NCBI GenBank assembly: GCA_013306675.1
Contig: JABLUY010000075.1
Span: 1 to 64,000 of the forward strand
Reading direction: 5' to 3'
Origin: Thraustochytrium sp. TN22
Taxonomy: Eukaryota; Sar; Bigyra; Thraustochytrida; Thraustochytriidae
Length of the DNA: 64,000 nt
The translations under genes were made by a program, and so were the position numbers. Each line of letters opens with the position of its first letter. Position 1 is the stretch's first letter. The notes below the pieces were generated by a model. It was given only the letters and a program-made list of their open reading frames with translations. It had not been told where the DNA came from and searched no databases. Below are positions 8,502 to 20,041 of the stretch, piece after piece.

Positions 8502-9847
8502 TCACGGGCCAATCTCATCGGGCGGGATGAAACGATTGCGGATGCGATCGATCCAGCTGAGGACACCAACCGAGACATGACCACCGGAAGCCTCCACGGA
8601 AAGGTGAGCGCGCGTGGCGAGAGGGTCGGCGGCCGCGTCTTCGGCGGCTCCAGAGCCCCACGTGGCGTCGCGGGTCTTGGTGGCGTCCAAGTTGACCTTG
8701 CCGGTCATGTCGCCGCGGTGCGTGGCGCGATTCGGCTCCGCCGCGCCCGCAAAGACACCGCTGGCAGTGCTCCCAGCAGGCCCGATAGAGACGCCGTCCG
8801 GGCAGCTCAGCACTTTGTCGGCTTCAGCCTCCACAAAGACCTCCTGGTCGGACGGCAGCGTCACTTCAACACTGCCCTGGCCCGTGACGAGGCGACACGG
8901 GGTGAACTCGGACAGCGAGTCAAACTGCACCTTGACATTGCCGCGCGCAATCTCCAGGTCGACGGCGCCACTCACGCCAAGCAGCTCAACGTCGGCCGTG
9001 CCGCGCACCATGAGGTTACCGTGGAAGCCCTTGATGACGATATTCGCGGCGCCCTGCGTCTGGATAGTAGCATGGTCTACATAGGCAGCCTGCACGGCGA
9101 CATCGCCGCCCACGCAGTGGACGTCGGCCGTCTGCGCCAGCAACTTTCGCGTGGAGAAGGACTCGGCCACCACCGAGAGCGTCACGGCCTCGACATCCTT
9201 GGCCGCAACCACGGCGCCCTGGCTCTGTAGGTCGATGTTATTGCCACGAACCTTGCCGACGCGCACGGCCTTGAGTCCGTACGCGAGCAGGTCGCCCTCA
9301 AGGTAGTCTGTGACTTCCACCTCGCCCTCGAGCGCGCGGGCCTCCACATCGGCCCGATACGGGAGCTCAATCTCCGCGACGCCGGCCTTGGCGCCGCCGC
9401 CGCTCACGCGGACCAGCACGGGCGCGCTGCCCACGGCCTTGGTCGCCTCCTTCTCGTTGCTGTCCACCCCTGCGGACCAAAAGGCAGCGCCGCTGCCCGG
9501 GTCCGCGCGCACCACCGTGTCCTGGCTCTCGCCCGGCACCACGCGCAGGCTGGCGCCGTCGGTGGCCTCGGCATGCAGTTTTCCTGGGCCCCTATTCTGC
9601 GCAGGCGCGTGGGCGCGAGCGTGGGCGCGGGCGTGGGCGCGGGCGCGAGCGTGACCGCGTGCGTCGTCAGTCGTCGAGCGCCGCGCTGCCCTCGCCCTTG
9701 CTGCTTGCTTACCTCAAAGCGCGCGATCTCCTCGCCTGCGGCCGCAGCGTGCATCCCCGCCGCGCCGCCCGCCCAGCTCCGCGGCCGCGCTCGAGCGATC
9801 GACCTTGCGGCGCCCGACGCCGCGGCGCCCGCCCTCACCGCCCACAT
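8502..9847 (-). CDS. FAM185A-like protein with DUF4097-type beta-repeat domain, two exons
   Basis: Exon 1 is 9847-9713 and exon 2 is 9596-8502. The intron has donor GAG|GTAAGC and acceptor GCGCAG|AAT and is phase 0, giving 409 residues. The N-terminus (MWAVRAGAAASGAARSIARA) is Arg/Ala-rich without acidic residues and looks like a mitochondrial presequence. The body repeats short beta-strand units with VDLEIARGNVKVQF-type patterns, as in DUF4097 putative adhesin domains. It ends in SGGHVSVGVLSW, resembling the end of animal FAM185A, which is of similar length (about 390 residues). Its biochemical role is unknown. It is divergently transcribed from the alpha-actinin gene, with about 0.9 kb between the starts. 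Homology is from pattern recognition; the splice model is from sequence signals. Confidence 0.68.
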
Positions 9848-10768
9848 GCTCCTCCGCGCGCGAGCCCGCTCGAGCCCGCGCGAGCACTCGCCGGGCACTG
9901 GGCTCTGTTCTGGCCGCGTACGCCGGCCGCCGCCGCCGCCGCCGCGCCTCGGCACGCCGGCCTGACGACAGAGTGAACCTCCCGTGAGCGCCCTCGCGCC
10001 TCGCCTCGCGCCAGCTCGCCGAGTCCCGCGGCCGGCCGCGGTGCGATTTGATTCGATTTGGTTTGAAGCGATTTGATTTGGTTTGAAGCGATTTGATTTC
10101 GAAAATTTGAAACCTGCGCCGCCCGGCCGCGAACCGGGCCGAACGAGAACGTTCCTCGAACGCCGGGCGCCGCCCGCAACCGCGAGAACGTTCCGAACGA
10201 CCGGATCCTCACCGACCGAGACGCTTCAGCTGCCGGCGGGACGCTCCTCCTCGTGTTCGCCGGGCGGCGCGGCGGCGGGGCGTTCAAGTTCAAACCGGCA
10301 GTGGCGCGCGCGGGCGGCAGACCGGGTTGGCGCGCGGCGGGCGGCGGGCGAGCGGTAGGTGGCAGCGCCGCGGCCGCGAGGGCGCCGCGGAACCTGGCTG
10401 GCTGGCGGGCGGGCTGGCTCGCTGGCTTGCTTGCTTGCTTGCAGCGCTTCTCAGCGCTGCGCAGGCAGTTGCTCTGCTGGGCTTGGTGCCGCGCGAGAGC
10501 GGCACGCGGAACGGGGCCGAGGGGGCGGGGGCGAAGGGCTGGCTCCTGCGCGTTGTGACGCACGAGCCGAGCTCGGAGCTCGGTTCCGGGTGGTCGTGGC
10601 GTGGCCGCCGGTCAGTCAGTGACGTGCGGGGGGATTTTTGACGGCGACTGACGGCGAGACGAGCTCAGGCTGCCAGTGGCGCGCGCAGCACAGCACAAGC
10701 AAACCAGGAACGAACGAGGTCGAGGCGGACACGACTTGCGCGGGCGCGGCAGGCACTCCGAGAGCAGC
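9848..10768. promoter_or_regulatory. Shared divergent upstream region of FAM185A-like and alpha-actinin genes
   Basis: It contains a GATTTGATTTGGTTTGAAGC direct repeat (about 10044-10099) in otherwise very GC-rich DNA, and two perfect GAACGTTC palindromes at 10147-10154 and 10186-10193, 39 bp apart. GAA-nn-TTC is the core of the heat-shock element, so heat-shock-factor binding is possible; this is inference. No protein-coding gene is recognised. Confidence 0.4.
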
Positions 10769-13420
10769 ATGGCGACCTCTCCTCCGAGCCGCGGGGGCTC
10801 GACCCGGGCGGTGCATAACGAGCAGGACCGCGAGTCGTGGATTGGCGTGCAGCGCAAGACCTTCACGCGATGGTAAGTGAGCAAGGGTCTTCGACGCTGC
10901 GTTCGGTTGTCTTGGCTCAGGATGATGACTGATGGGGACGCGCGCAAATTTCGTTCTTGAATGACGGGCCGCAGGGCGAACCAGTACTTGCCTGCGGACA
11001 ACAAGATCGAGGAGCTGGTGGCGGATCTTGCGGACGGGCGCGTGCTTGCGTCGCTGCTGGCGCGCATCTCCGACGAACAGGTGGGCCGCATCAACAAGAA
11101 CCCGAAGATGGACATCCAGAAGCTGGAGAACCTGAACCAGTGCCTGGAGTTCATCCGCAAGCACGACATCCCGCTGGTGAACATCGGCTCGTCGGACATC
11201 CTCAAGGGCAACGAGAAGCTCATCCTGGGTCTGCTGTGGACGATCATTCTGCGGTTCGAGGTGAGCGGCGCGGACGGCAAGGCGGGCCTCCTGCTGTGGC
11301 TGCAGCGGTCGACCAAGGGGTACGAGGGCGTGGACGTGAAGGACTTCACGTCGTCGTGGAAGGACGGGCTGGCCTTCAACGCGCTCATCCACCGGTACCG
11401 TCCGGACCTGGTGAACTTTGAAGGCCTGAGCGCGGCGAACGGGCTGGAGAACTGCGAGCAGGCGTTCACGGTTGCGGAGGACGAGCTCAAGATCGCGCGC
11501 CTGCTGGACCCGGAGGACGTGGTCGCGCACCCTGACGAGAAGTCGCAGGTGGCGTATCTGAGCCAGTTCTTCAAGCTGTTTGCGAGCCAGGCGAAGCTGG
11601 AGTCGCGGCTCAAGGCCATCAAGAACGCTGTGGAGGTGACGCGGCGGCACGACGACTGGATGAGCCAGTACGCGGCGCTGTCCAAGGAGGTGCTGGAGTT
11701 CGCGCGCGGCAGCAAGGAGCGGCTGGAGGGGTCGGCGCTGCCGCCGACGACGGCCGAGGTCAAGGCGGCCCTGGACGAGTTCACGCAGTACATGAAGGGC
11801 GTCAAGCCGGCCATGGCGTCCAAGCGCGCCGAGGCGGAGGGCGTGTACACGACGCTGACGAGCAGCAAGCGCAACAACAAGCGGCCGGACTTTGCGGCGG
11901 AGGTGCCGCCGGCCGAGCTAAACGCGGCTTGGGATGAACTGGAGCTGGTGGAGCAGACGTACGAGCGGCGCATGCTGGACCGGTACCTGGGCTTCCAGGC
12001 AGCAGACCACGCTGTGGCCAAGTTCAAGGCCAAGTCTGCCACGGTGGGCGTCTGGCTGGACGAGAAGCTGGCGGTCTTCGCGGCCGGCGTCAAGGGCCAG
12101 TCGGTGCCTGAGCTGGAAGCGGAGCTAGAGATGCAGACCAGCTACGAGAGCCGGCTCAAGTTGTACGCGCCCGTGGTGGAGGAGCTGCGGCAGATCGTGG
12201 CGCGCGCCGAGGCGGTGGAGGGTCACGCCGGCGTGGCCGAGGCGAGCCAGGGCATGCACGCGCTGGAGGAGAAGCTGGCGACCTGCCAGTCGCAGGGCGA
12301 CGCGCACCGCAGCGCGCTGGACGCGGCGCTCGAGCAGGAGCGCGCGCTCGTGGCCAAGGAGAAGATCTACCTGCACAAGGTGGACGAGCTGGACTTTACG
12401 GTGGACGAGCTTGAGGAGCGCGCCAGCGAGGACGTCTCGGGTGCCACGCAGGCCGAGATGAGCGAGCTGCAGGCCCAGCTTGCCACCTTTGAGCAGCGGC
12501 TGGACGCCGCGCAGACGGCCTTGCAGGAGCTCGACGCGCTGGCCGCCGAGGTGGCCTCGAAGCGGCCGGACGCGCCGCAGCACTGCGCGCAGCAGCGCGA
12601 CCGCATCGGCGCGCTGCGCTCCAAGGTCGGCTCGCTGCAGACGGAGCTGGGCGGCGTGCTGCAGGCGGAGCAGCGCAAGGACGAGCTCTCGCAGGCCTTT
12701 GCGGAGCTGGCCAAGGTGTTTGCGGACTTTTGCGACGGCCAGCGTGCGGCTTTGGGCAACGGCGGCGGCTCGCTCGAGGACCAGCGCGCCGCCATCGCGC
12801 AGCTGCGCGGCGACACCACGGGCGAGGGCTCGACGGGCGCGGCCAAGCTGGCGGAGCTGGAGGCCGCCTCGCAGGCCTGCGACGACGCCCAGGTCGTCGC
12901 CAACCGCTACACGACGCACACCATCTTCTCGCTGCGCTCCAACTACGAGCAGCTGCTCAAGGACATGAAGCGCGCCGACGATGCGCTCGCCGCACAGCTC
13001 ATGGCGCAGAAGTCGCTTGAGATCCCGCCCGAGCAGCTCAAGGAGATCCAGGAGATCTTTGGCGTCTTCGACCAGGACGGCGACGGCAAGCTGCGCCTCT
13101 CCGACCTGCGCGAGGCCTGCCTGGCCGCCGGCATCGACCTCGACGACCAGGAGCTGGAGGACCGCATGCGCGCGCGTTCCTCCAACATGCTCTTTACCGT
13201 CGACGACTTCATTGCCTTCTTCATCAACGAGCTCAAGACTGGCGACTCTCAGGAGGACGTCATCGAGGCCTTTAAGGCCATCTCCCCCTCGGGCACCGTC
13301 TCCTCGGACCAGATCCAGCAGAACTTTGGCTCCATCAACCCGGACCTCGCCTCGTACCTGCAGACCAACATGGCCGATGGCGATTACGTCAAGTTTACCG
13401 AGAACCTCTTTACGCGCTAA
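10769..13420 (+). CDS. Alpha-actinin-like actin cross-linker, two exons
   Basis: Exon 1 is 10769-10872 and exon 2 is 10975-13420; intron GTAAGT...CCGCAG, with a Trp codon split across it. The product is 849 residues. Two calponin-homology domains form the actin-binding head (CH1 from KTFTRWANQYL about residue 31; CH2 with LLLWLQRSTKGYEGVDVKDF). Next is a long heptad-rich rod with spectrin-type helices, and a C-terminal EF-hand module with one clear loop, DQDGDGKLRLSD. Animal alpha-actinins have four spectrin repeats; the rod here is of comparable length but diverged, as in protist actinins. It is expected to cross-link actin filaments under calcium control. The last EF-hand (EFh CA-insensitive type) lacks obvious ligands. 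Confidence 0.9.
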
Positions 13421-13501
13421 CCTCAAGCTGAAAGTTAAAAATGATAAGTTTGAAAGCTTCGTCAGGCACGGCAGGTCGAGCTCCTGGACAACACACGTTC
13501 T

Positions 13502-13655
13502 GCCAGGCCTGGCCTGGCCAGGCCTGGCCAGGCCTGGCCAGGCCGAGCTCTTGGACAAAAGTGCAGGCAGGCCTCTGGCTAGGCCTGGCCTCGCCTGGCC
13601 TGGCCTCGCCTGGCCTGGCCTCGCCTGGCCTGGCCTCGCCTGGCCTCGCCTGGCC
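13502..13655 (+). repeat. GGCC-rich minisatellite just after alpha-actinin
   Basis: It is made of AGGCCTGGCC and CTGGCCTCGCCTGG units. Because AGGCCT and TGGCCA are self-complementary, both strands read alike. It lies about 80 bp past the alpha-actinin stop and is probably in its 3' UTR or the spacer. Confidence 0.85.
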
Positions 13656-13965
13656 GCAAACGCAGTCAATGGGTACAACAAGATCAGCGACGCGGGCGCT
13701 CAAGCGCCGGAAAACCTGAGGTCTTCTTTCCTTCAGCGCAAAAGAACTGCAACCAATGCTCGGCGAGCCCCTTTTCAACCATTGCTTGGCGACCCTCGGA
13801 CGCCAGACGATGCACGCAAGAAAGTGGCCATCAATTCCTCGAGCCAGATGGAATAACTCCAACTTATGTCTATACCACATGAAAAGGAACGCAAGGACTG
13901 CCACGCACGTGTGCACGCATGCACGCACGTACACGACATCCAATCCATTCAAAGACAGCGAGGGC

Positions 13966-14304
13966 TCACCCCTGCACCGCGCGCTGGCGCTCCTCCTCCT
14001 CCAGCTTCTCCAGGCGAGCCCGGAGCTTGGCCCTGTGCTGGCGAATGACCTCCTCCCGCTGGTCCGGCTTCATGAGACAGGTATACAGCGCGCCAAAGGT
14101 GTCCGTGAGCTTCTCCTCGCTCGCCAGCGTGAGCACGCGGATGAAGTCCTCCGCGATGTCGTTGCACGGGTGCGGCTGCGGCCGCGCCCTGTGCAGCACC
14201 TCCTGGCGCGACGCCTCGCTCTGCCGGTGCACGCGCTCCGCCGCGCGGTCCAGCGCCTCCTGGGCCTGGCCCGCCACGCCGCCGGCGCCGCCCTGGCCCT
14301 CCAT
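13966..14304 (-). CDS. Small hypothetical helical protein
   Basis: The product is 112 residues from the ATG at 14304, the first in frame after a GC-rich leader. Its N-terminal part is Ala/Gln/Arg-rich, followed by a well-formed stretch (DIAEDFIRVLTLASEEKLTD, then a Cys-containing helix) and a charged C-terminal coiled-coil (about RARLEKLEEEERQ). I do not recognise the family. It is convergent with alpha-actinin. The biased 5' region of the frame means the start is uncertain, but the middle of the protein looks like genuine coding sequence. It may be a subunit of a larger assembly; that is a guess from size and helicity. Confidence 0.5.
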   Translation of the reverse strand: MEGQGGAGGVAGQAQEALDRAAERVHRQSEASRQEVLHRARPQPHPCNDIAEDFIRVLTLASEEKLTDTFGALYTCLMKPDQREEVIRQHRAKLRARLEKLEEEERQRAVQG

Positions 14305-14558
14305 CGCGCGCCCCGCTTCGCCCCGCGCCGCCGCGCCGCGCCGCGCCGCGCCGATGCGCTCTGCCGCGCGCGCCACCCGAGCGGAGCGGCCGCGCCTGCC
14401 GCGGCGCGGACGTCGACACGGACGTGCACACCATCGCGGACTCCATTGTCCACACTAGCGCGAACACCGTTGTCTACACGCGCGGCGGCGCGGCGGCCCC
14501 GTAGCGCCCCGTAGTCCAGGCTCGGCTCGCGCGGCGGCGGCGGCGGCGGCGGCGCGGC

Positions 14559-14591
<33 letters not shown>

Positions 14592-14866
14592 TCTCGCGCG
14601 CTCGCGCTGGCGGCGGCTCGCCCCGGCCCGCGCGCGGCGCCCGCGCGCGCCATCGCGGCTGGCCAGAGCTCGCTCGTTGGTCAGCTAGCCAGCTAGCTAG
14701 CTATCTATCCGGACAGCGTCCAGGTCTCCTTCCTCGCGACCGCGCGGCGGACGCGCGGGCGAGCAGACCGGGCGCGCGCGCGCGGGAGCGGCCGCGCGCG
14801 AGCGGCGCGTAAGCGAGAACCCGGCCCTCTCCGCCCGCCGACGGCCGGCGGCCGACTGCAGACATC
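14305..14866. other. GC-rich spacer with CGG repeats and a CTAG tract
   Basis: There are (CGG)n runs at about 14531-14592 and GCTAGCTAGCTA at about 14689-14702. This is the divergent upstream region of the small hypothetical gene and the Rab gene. No gene was seen. Confidence 0.6.
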
Positions 14867-15366
14867 ATGGACGAGTTCGACGTGCTGTACAAGAGTAAGT
14901 TGCCCGTGATGCGTCGCGTCGCGCGAGGCGCAGCGCGCGAGGCCGCGGGATACAGCATCGGGCGCCACGAAGGCATGATGCAGGCGCTCGCTCGCGGGCG
15001 ACGGGGAGGAAGCGGCGGAGCACATACATGCGCGAGTGCGAGCGCGGGGCGCGGAGGGGCATGCAGGCAGACTGACGATGGAGACCTTGGTGGATGCGTC
15101 GCGCGCAGTTGTCCTCGTGGGCGATGCCGGCGTGGGCAAGACCAATCTCCTCGCCTGTTTCACTCGCAATGCCGAGAACGGGCCAGTGGAGCCCGGCAAG
15201 GCTGTGTCAACCTTTCATGAGACGCGCAAGCCGACCATCGGCGTTGAGTTTGGCACCAAGACCATCGTGCATCCCGACGGCACGCGGATCCGGACGCAGA
15301 TTTGGGACACCGGTACGTTGACCTTGTGGCCGTGCGTCCGATGGCTCGCTCGCTCGCTCGCTCGCT

Positions 15367-15402
<36 letters not shown>

Positions 15403-15906
15403 CGTACTGACGCCCAAGAGACGGACAACCCCATGTTCTGCCTTCATTCGACATGCGCAGCGGGCCAGGAGCGATACCGCGCCATCACCACGTCACACTA
15501 CCGGCGAGCAGCCGGGGCCATTCTCGTCTACGACGTGGCCAACAAGAAGTCTTTCCAGAACGCGCTGGATACCTGGCTGAATGACCTCAAGGAGGCCGCC
15601 GACAAGGACCGCGGGTTCCTGTCGTGCATCATGCTCGTCGGCAACAAGATCGACCTTGAGACCGAGCTCGAGGTTGGCAAGTACATCTCGGAGGCGTTGC
15701 ACAACAGTGCGTGCGAGGAGCACGGCCTCTTGTCCATGCGCACCTCCGCCAAGACGGGCCAGAACGTCACGCGCGCCTTCGAGGAGCTCGTGGTCAACGT
15801 CCACAATCATTTCAAGACCATGGACGACCTCGAGGACTACGATCAGTCTGTAATCATCGGCAACGGGAACGCCGGCAGACCCCCTGCGAAGGAGTCCTGC
15901 TGCTGA
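14867..15906 (+). CDS. Rab11-like small GTPase, three exons
   Basis: Exons are 14867-14894, 15109-15312 and 15461-15906, giving 225 residues. All introns start GTAAG or GTACG and end GCAG, and joining them restores the Rab core in frame: P-loop GDAGVGKTN (residues 14-22), switch I TIGVEFGT, switch II WDTAGQERY split exactly by intron 2, NKID (about 139-142) and the SAK motif. The C-terminus ESCC carries the double Cys for geranylgeranylation. [17 protein letters not shown] and the Asn after the P-loop resemble Rab11/Rab2-type GTPases, so a role in recycling-endosome or Golgi traffic is likely. A short insert rich in Glu/Pro/Gly precedes switch I. The subfamily is less certain than the family. 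Confidence 0.9.
15347..15404 (+). repeat. CGCT/CGCA tetranucleotide repeats inside Rab intron 2
   Basis: A run of cgct units followed by cgca units lies between the donor at 15313 and the acceptor at 15460. Confidence 0.9.
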
Positions 15907-16013
15907 CGCGCTTCGCTGCCTGCAGCCCATGTGAGTTGGCGAGCCAGCCTGTCAGCAAGAGCGAGCACCGCAAGCAAGGACAGGATTGGCGGAGCAAGCA
16001 GACCTTGGTGACT

Positions 16014-16078
16014 TGCTGCTTTGGCTGCTGCTGCTGCTTTGGCTGCTGCTGCTGCTGCAGCTGCTGTGCGCGCTGCTG
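16014..16078 (+). repeat. TGC/CTG trinucleotide tract downstream of the Rab gene
   Basis: Imperfect gctgctgctg repeats begin about 100 bp past the Rab stop. Confidence 0.85.
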
Positions 16079-16226
16079 CCCATATGCCTCGGCGGAGAGA
16101 CTAGAGACAGACCACGCTTTCCTCCTCGTCCAACTCTCGTTTGCAGTTTTGCACAAGCATTTCCGCCGCTCTTTGCCCGCCTCTAGGGCGAGCGCCTTTT
16201 CCCACTGTTTCTTTGCCCCTTGGTTC

Positions 16227-16527
16227 ACCTTGTGCGCTGCGTCCTTGTCACGGTGCGCTGCGTCCTTGTGCGCTGCGTTCTTGTCACGGTATGCTGCGTC
16301 CTTGTGCGCTGCGTCCTTGTGCGCTGCGTCCTTGTGCGCTGCGTCCTTGTGCGCTGCGTCCTTGTGCGCTGCGTCCTTGTGCGCTGCGTCCTTGTGCGCT
16401 GCGTCCTTGTGCGCTGCGTCCTTGTGCGCTGCGTCCTTGTGCGCTGCGTCCTTGTGCGCTGCGTCCTTGTGCGCTGCGTCCTTGTGCGCTGCGTCCTTGT
16501 GCGCTGCGTCCTTGTGCGCTGCGTTGT
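16227..16527 (+). repeat. 15-bp minisatellite, about 20 units
   Basis: The unit is TGCGCTGCGTCCTTG. The central block from about 16295 to 16527 is nearly perfect; the first units carry variants (ttcttgtcacggta). A 15-bp unit leaves all six frames open, so the long Cys/Ala/Leu, Ala-His-Lys-Asp and Gln-Arg-Thr frames are treated as artefacts. Confidence 0.92.
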
Positions 16528-16529
16528 GC

Positions 16530-19500
16530 AAGCCTTGCACGGAGCGCACGCGAGCACACGAGGCTTCATGGTTGGGCTGGAAAGCGCGCGCTACGTCATG
16601 CGCGTGTATGTGATTTCAGTCGGCGCATAGGCGATGTTTCACTGCGAAATGTCTGGGCTGGCTGCCCGACGTGGACTCGCACTCGGACTTGGACTCGAAC
16701 TTGCCTCCACGTCGACCAAAACATATTGTTCTGGCCCGCGCGATTGCATGACAACCGCCGTTCACGAAGTTTCCTGCCTTGGCTCTGCGCTGGCCGGCTT
16801 CAGGATCAACCAAGGAATGGTGCTTTCAACTTTGCGCGTTTGAACCCGGTGCAGGGCCTCATCCGTTTCTTGGCCTGCACCTGCTTGACCGTGAGATCAA
16901 GCATCGGGCGCCTCTTGCTTGCACATTTTCCTTTCGGAGCGCGCACCTTGCACTGCGCCTTGTGCGAGCATGGCCCATTGCGAAATTTCTGGTGCACGAC
17001 CGACCCATGATGGGCTCGAACTCAAACGGGGCTCGAACCGCGACAGGCGGACTCGCACTCGACCAAGGCACAACGTCGTGGCCCACACATTTGGCTCAAA
17101 ATGCGGCGCGATCGGCCGCGAACTAGTCGCGGCTCGCGTCGCCATGCAAACAAACGCTTGTGCACGTGCCCTGATCGCTGGGTGACGCTGTGCACTGCCA
17201 CGCGCGGGCTAACACGACAGTCGGACACCGTCCGTGGCCGCTAGCCGGCCGGGTACTCGCTCCCGCCACTCCAGGCTTTCATTTGGTGCACTTTGATCTG
17301 CGCTTTCGTCCGCACGTGCAGACGGTGCAGCCAGCAGGCGGGACAAGCCAAACGGGTGCACGCGAGCCGGAGCTGGCTTGTGAGCTCGCGAGTCGCGCTC
17401 ACTCTCAAACTTCAAGACTTCAAGCTTTGTGTGAATTTGCGCGGTTTTGCGCTCCGAGTCTCCCCCCTGGCAGCTGCCTGCCTTCCTGCCTGCCTGCTCA
17501 AGGCAGGCGAGCACCCAGCGACGTGGCGGCGACGCGACGCCACGCGACATGCCTCACAGGCTCGCTCGTCGGTGCACCTCCAGGCTTCCTTGGCCGCAGC
17601 CAGCGGCACGCGCACGTGGCGCACGCGGCTGACGCGTCGCGCCAGCCTTGGCGGGCTCCGGCTCGAGTCGGGCTTCCGGGGCGCCGAGACCGAGAAGGCC
17701 GAGACGGCCTGGCACCTGCCTGACACGACAGTGAGACTGACGCAGGCGTTGGCGACTGCGAGATGCGCCCACGCGCCGCGCGCTTGTGGGCGGCTTCCGA
17801 TTCTGCAAGCAAGGCCTGCCCGCCGACCCTGCCGAGCCGCCGACGCCCCCACCTGGCCTCCCCACGGGCAGCGGATGCTAGAATCCGCCAACTGCAACAA
17901 ACTGTGGCCGCCCCCCCACGCATCCTCAGCAGGCGCTCCCACAGTGGAGCCCACAAGGCAGGTGCGGCGGCCTCGCGCGGCACGTGCTGAGCCTCCAGCT
18001 CCCATCCTCAAGGAAGCCGCCCGTCCAGGTCCGCGCCGCTCCTTGCGGCGTGACGGCCTGCCATCTCAGCCAGCCTCCACGCTCCGGGCTGCGCAAGGTC
18101 TTGTCACGCAAGCCCGTTCGCTTGCCTGGCCATCCAACTGACGAACGACCGACCGGCCAACGACGGCTGCATCCTGTCCGCTGCATCCTCTCTGCCTTTC
18201 CTAACTTCGTGGCCGCCCCGCCACGCTATCCGCCCCTTCCGCTCTACACCGACGTGCGCGTCCAGGCCCCCCCGGCCCGATCGATGAGCTGCCTAGCTAG
18301 CCATTGCATGCAAGCAAGCAAGCAAGCAAGCAGCCAACCGCCACGGTTGAGGTTCGGGTGCCAGTGGTCGAGGCGGCGACGTTGGCAGCGCTTCGCGAGG
18401 ATCTTCTCAAGACCAACTTGGGCCGGCCGTCCGGGCTGTCGTGCCGAGGCCGATACAGCGGCCACGGATAATCCGCCCACTACCGCCACGCGACGGAGTT
18501 CGATCCCTGGCCGACGGAGTTCGATCGCGCCGAGTCGGGCCAGCGCCTTGCCGAGTCCGAGTGTCCGAGTGTCATCTCCGCTCGGCCCGGACGCTCGCGA
18601 CCGCGGTGAGGGCCTGGCGGAGTGCGCACGCCCTCGCCAGGAGACCTCGGGCTTCCCGGCCGGAGGCGGAGGCGGCACCCGTAGCGCAAGACGCCGTCGC
18701 GCAGCGCGCCTCGGCCAGCCATCACCAGCGGCCGCCAGCGGCCGCGGCTGGCTGGCTGACTGCTGCAGAATCCGCAGCTTTCGCCGCGGGCTTGCTGCAG
18801 CGGGCCGGCCGGAGTTGGCGCCAAGCAGTTGCTTTGCCTGCCTGCCTGCCTGGCCTACTTCCCCACTCTTGCCCGGCCGCCGCTGTGTCATCCGCAGCGG
18901 CCAGGCGGGCTTCTTCCTTCCCCGCGCGATCCGGGCTGCCAGCTCGCCGTCGTCAGTCGCAGGCAGTGCGGCGCCCCGCGCGCAATCGCAGCCGCGCCGC
19001 GCGCAGCGCACTTGTGTCGCGCGCCCACGCGCCCGTCGCTCGCCTGGCCTGGCTGCGATTCCCGCTTGGCTGCACGCCGCCGCGGTATGTAGCTCATGTA
19101 CGTATGAATGCATGTACGAGCCGTGCAGGCTAGCGGCCTCGCCCTCGGCTGCAGCCAGGCGCAGCGCGCCGAGCACTCGGCGCAGGAGCCTGCCGCCGCG
19201 GCGCCGGAGCCCGCGCGCCCGGCCGCGGGTTCCTCGCTCGCGCGTGACTGCCCGGGCCTCCAAGTCTGCCAGCTCCAAGTTCCTTTGCTTTGCAGTGCCC
19301 AGAGGTTCGCCCTGCGTCGACTTCGACTTCGCCTTCGCCCTCGAGCCCGCCCTCGCCCTCGCCCTCGCCCTCGCCCTCGCCCTCGACTCGCGCTGTGCTG
19401 TGCTGTGCAGTGCTGCGCTCTGCGCCGCCCGCGCCGCCTCGCCCAGCTTGCCTGCGCTGCGCTGCGCGGCCAGCTCTCGCGCGCTGGCCGCTGGCGAGCT

Positions 19501-20041
19501 GGCGTGTCTCGGGCCAAGTCCCCAGCCCCGCTGCCAGCCCGCCAGCTTGCCACCTCTGGCCGGCCCGCGCGCCCGGCGCTGCGCTCGCCCGCGCCGCGTC
19601 GCGCCGTGTCGTTCCCCGCCCCGCGCTCGCCCGCCGCGCTCGCCGCGCCGCCGCGCCCGTCTCGCGAGACGCCCTCCTCCGCTCGAGGCGCCGCCAGCCC
19701 GGCGCGGCCGCCCGGCCTCGACCGGGGCCGCGGCTCCGCTCCGTGCGGCCTGCGCCGCGCCGCCGCGCGCCCAGACCCCGACCTGCGCGCAGGGACCAGC
19801 ACGCGCGCCGGCGAGCGCGGCGCTCCCCCGTCGCGGGCGGCCGTCCCAGCCGCCTGATCAGAGACTCTGCGCCACGCGCCCGCGGGCGTGCAGCGCGCGC
19901 CGGCCGGCCGCAGCAGGCGGGAAGGAAGGCACTTCAAGGCAGGCAGGCGGGCAGGCGGCAGCGCCCAGTTCCGCAACTCGCGAGCGGCGAGCCCCGCCCG
20001 AGCGACGAGCGCGCAGGCGGGAGGGCGGCGCGGAGCGCGGC
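16530..20041. other. Long intergenic stretch with no recognised gene
   Basis: About 3.5 kb without a convincing protein. Long open frames exist on both strands, but they are Ala/Arg/Pro-rich without domains and reflect GC content. A CTAGCTAG followed by (GCAA)n lies near 18293-18330, and (CCTCG)-type repeats lie near 19330-19390. Noncoding RNAs or introns here cannot be excluded. Confidence 0.5.

Noticed and set aside
12125-13681. A 518-residue minus-strand frame rich in Leu/Arg/Val
   Set aside because: It is antisense to the alpha-actinin rod and EF-hand exon; GC-rich third positions keep the opposite strand open.
15854-16569. Long repetitive proteins (Ala-His-Lys-Asp, Gln-Arg-Thr, Cys-Ala-Leu repeats)
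   Set aside because: They arise from the 15-bp minisatellite, whose length keeps every frame open; no flanking domain supports translation.
17984-20041. A 986-codon open frame extending the hypothetical gene at 20042 far upstream
   Set aside because: The upstream 686 codons are Ala/Arg/Pro/Ser-rich with no domain, begin at a non-ATG codon, and other frames are equally open. Only the part from 20042 looks coding.
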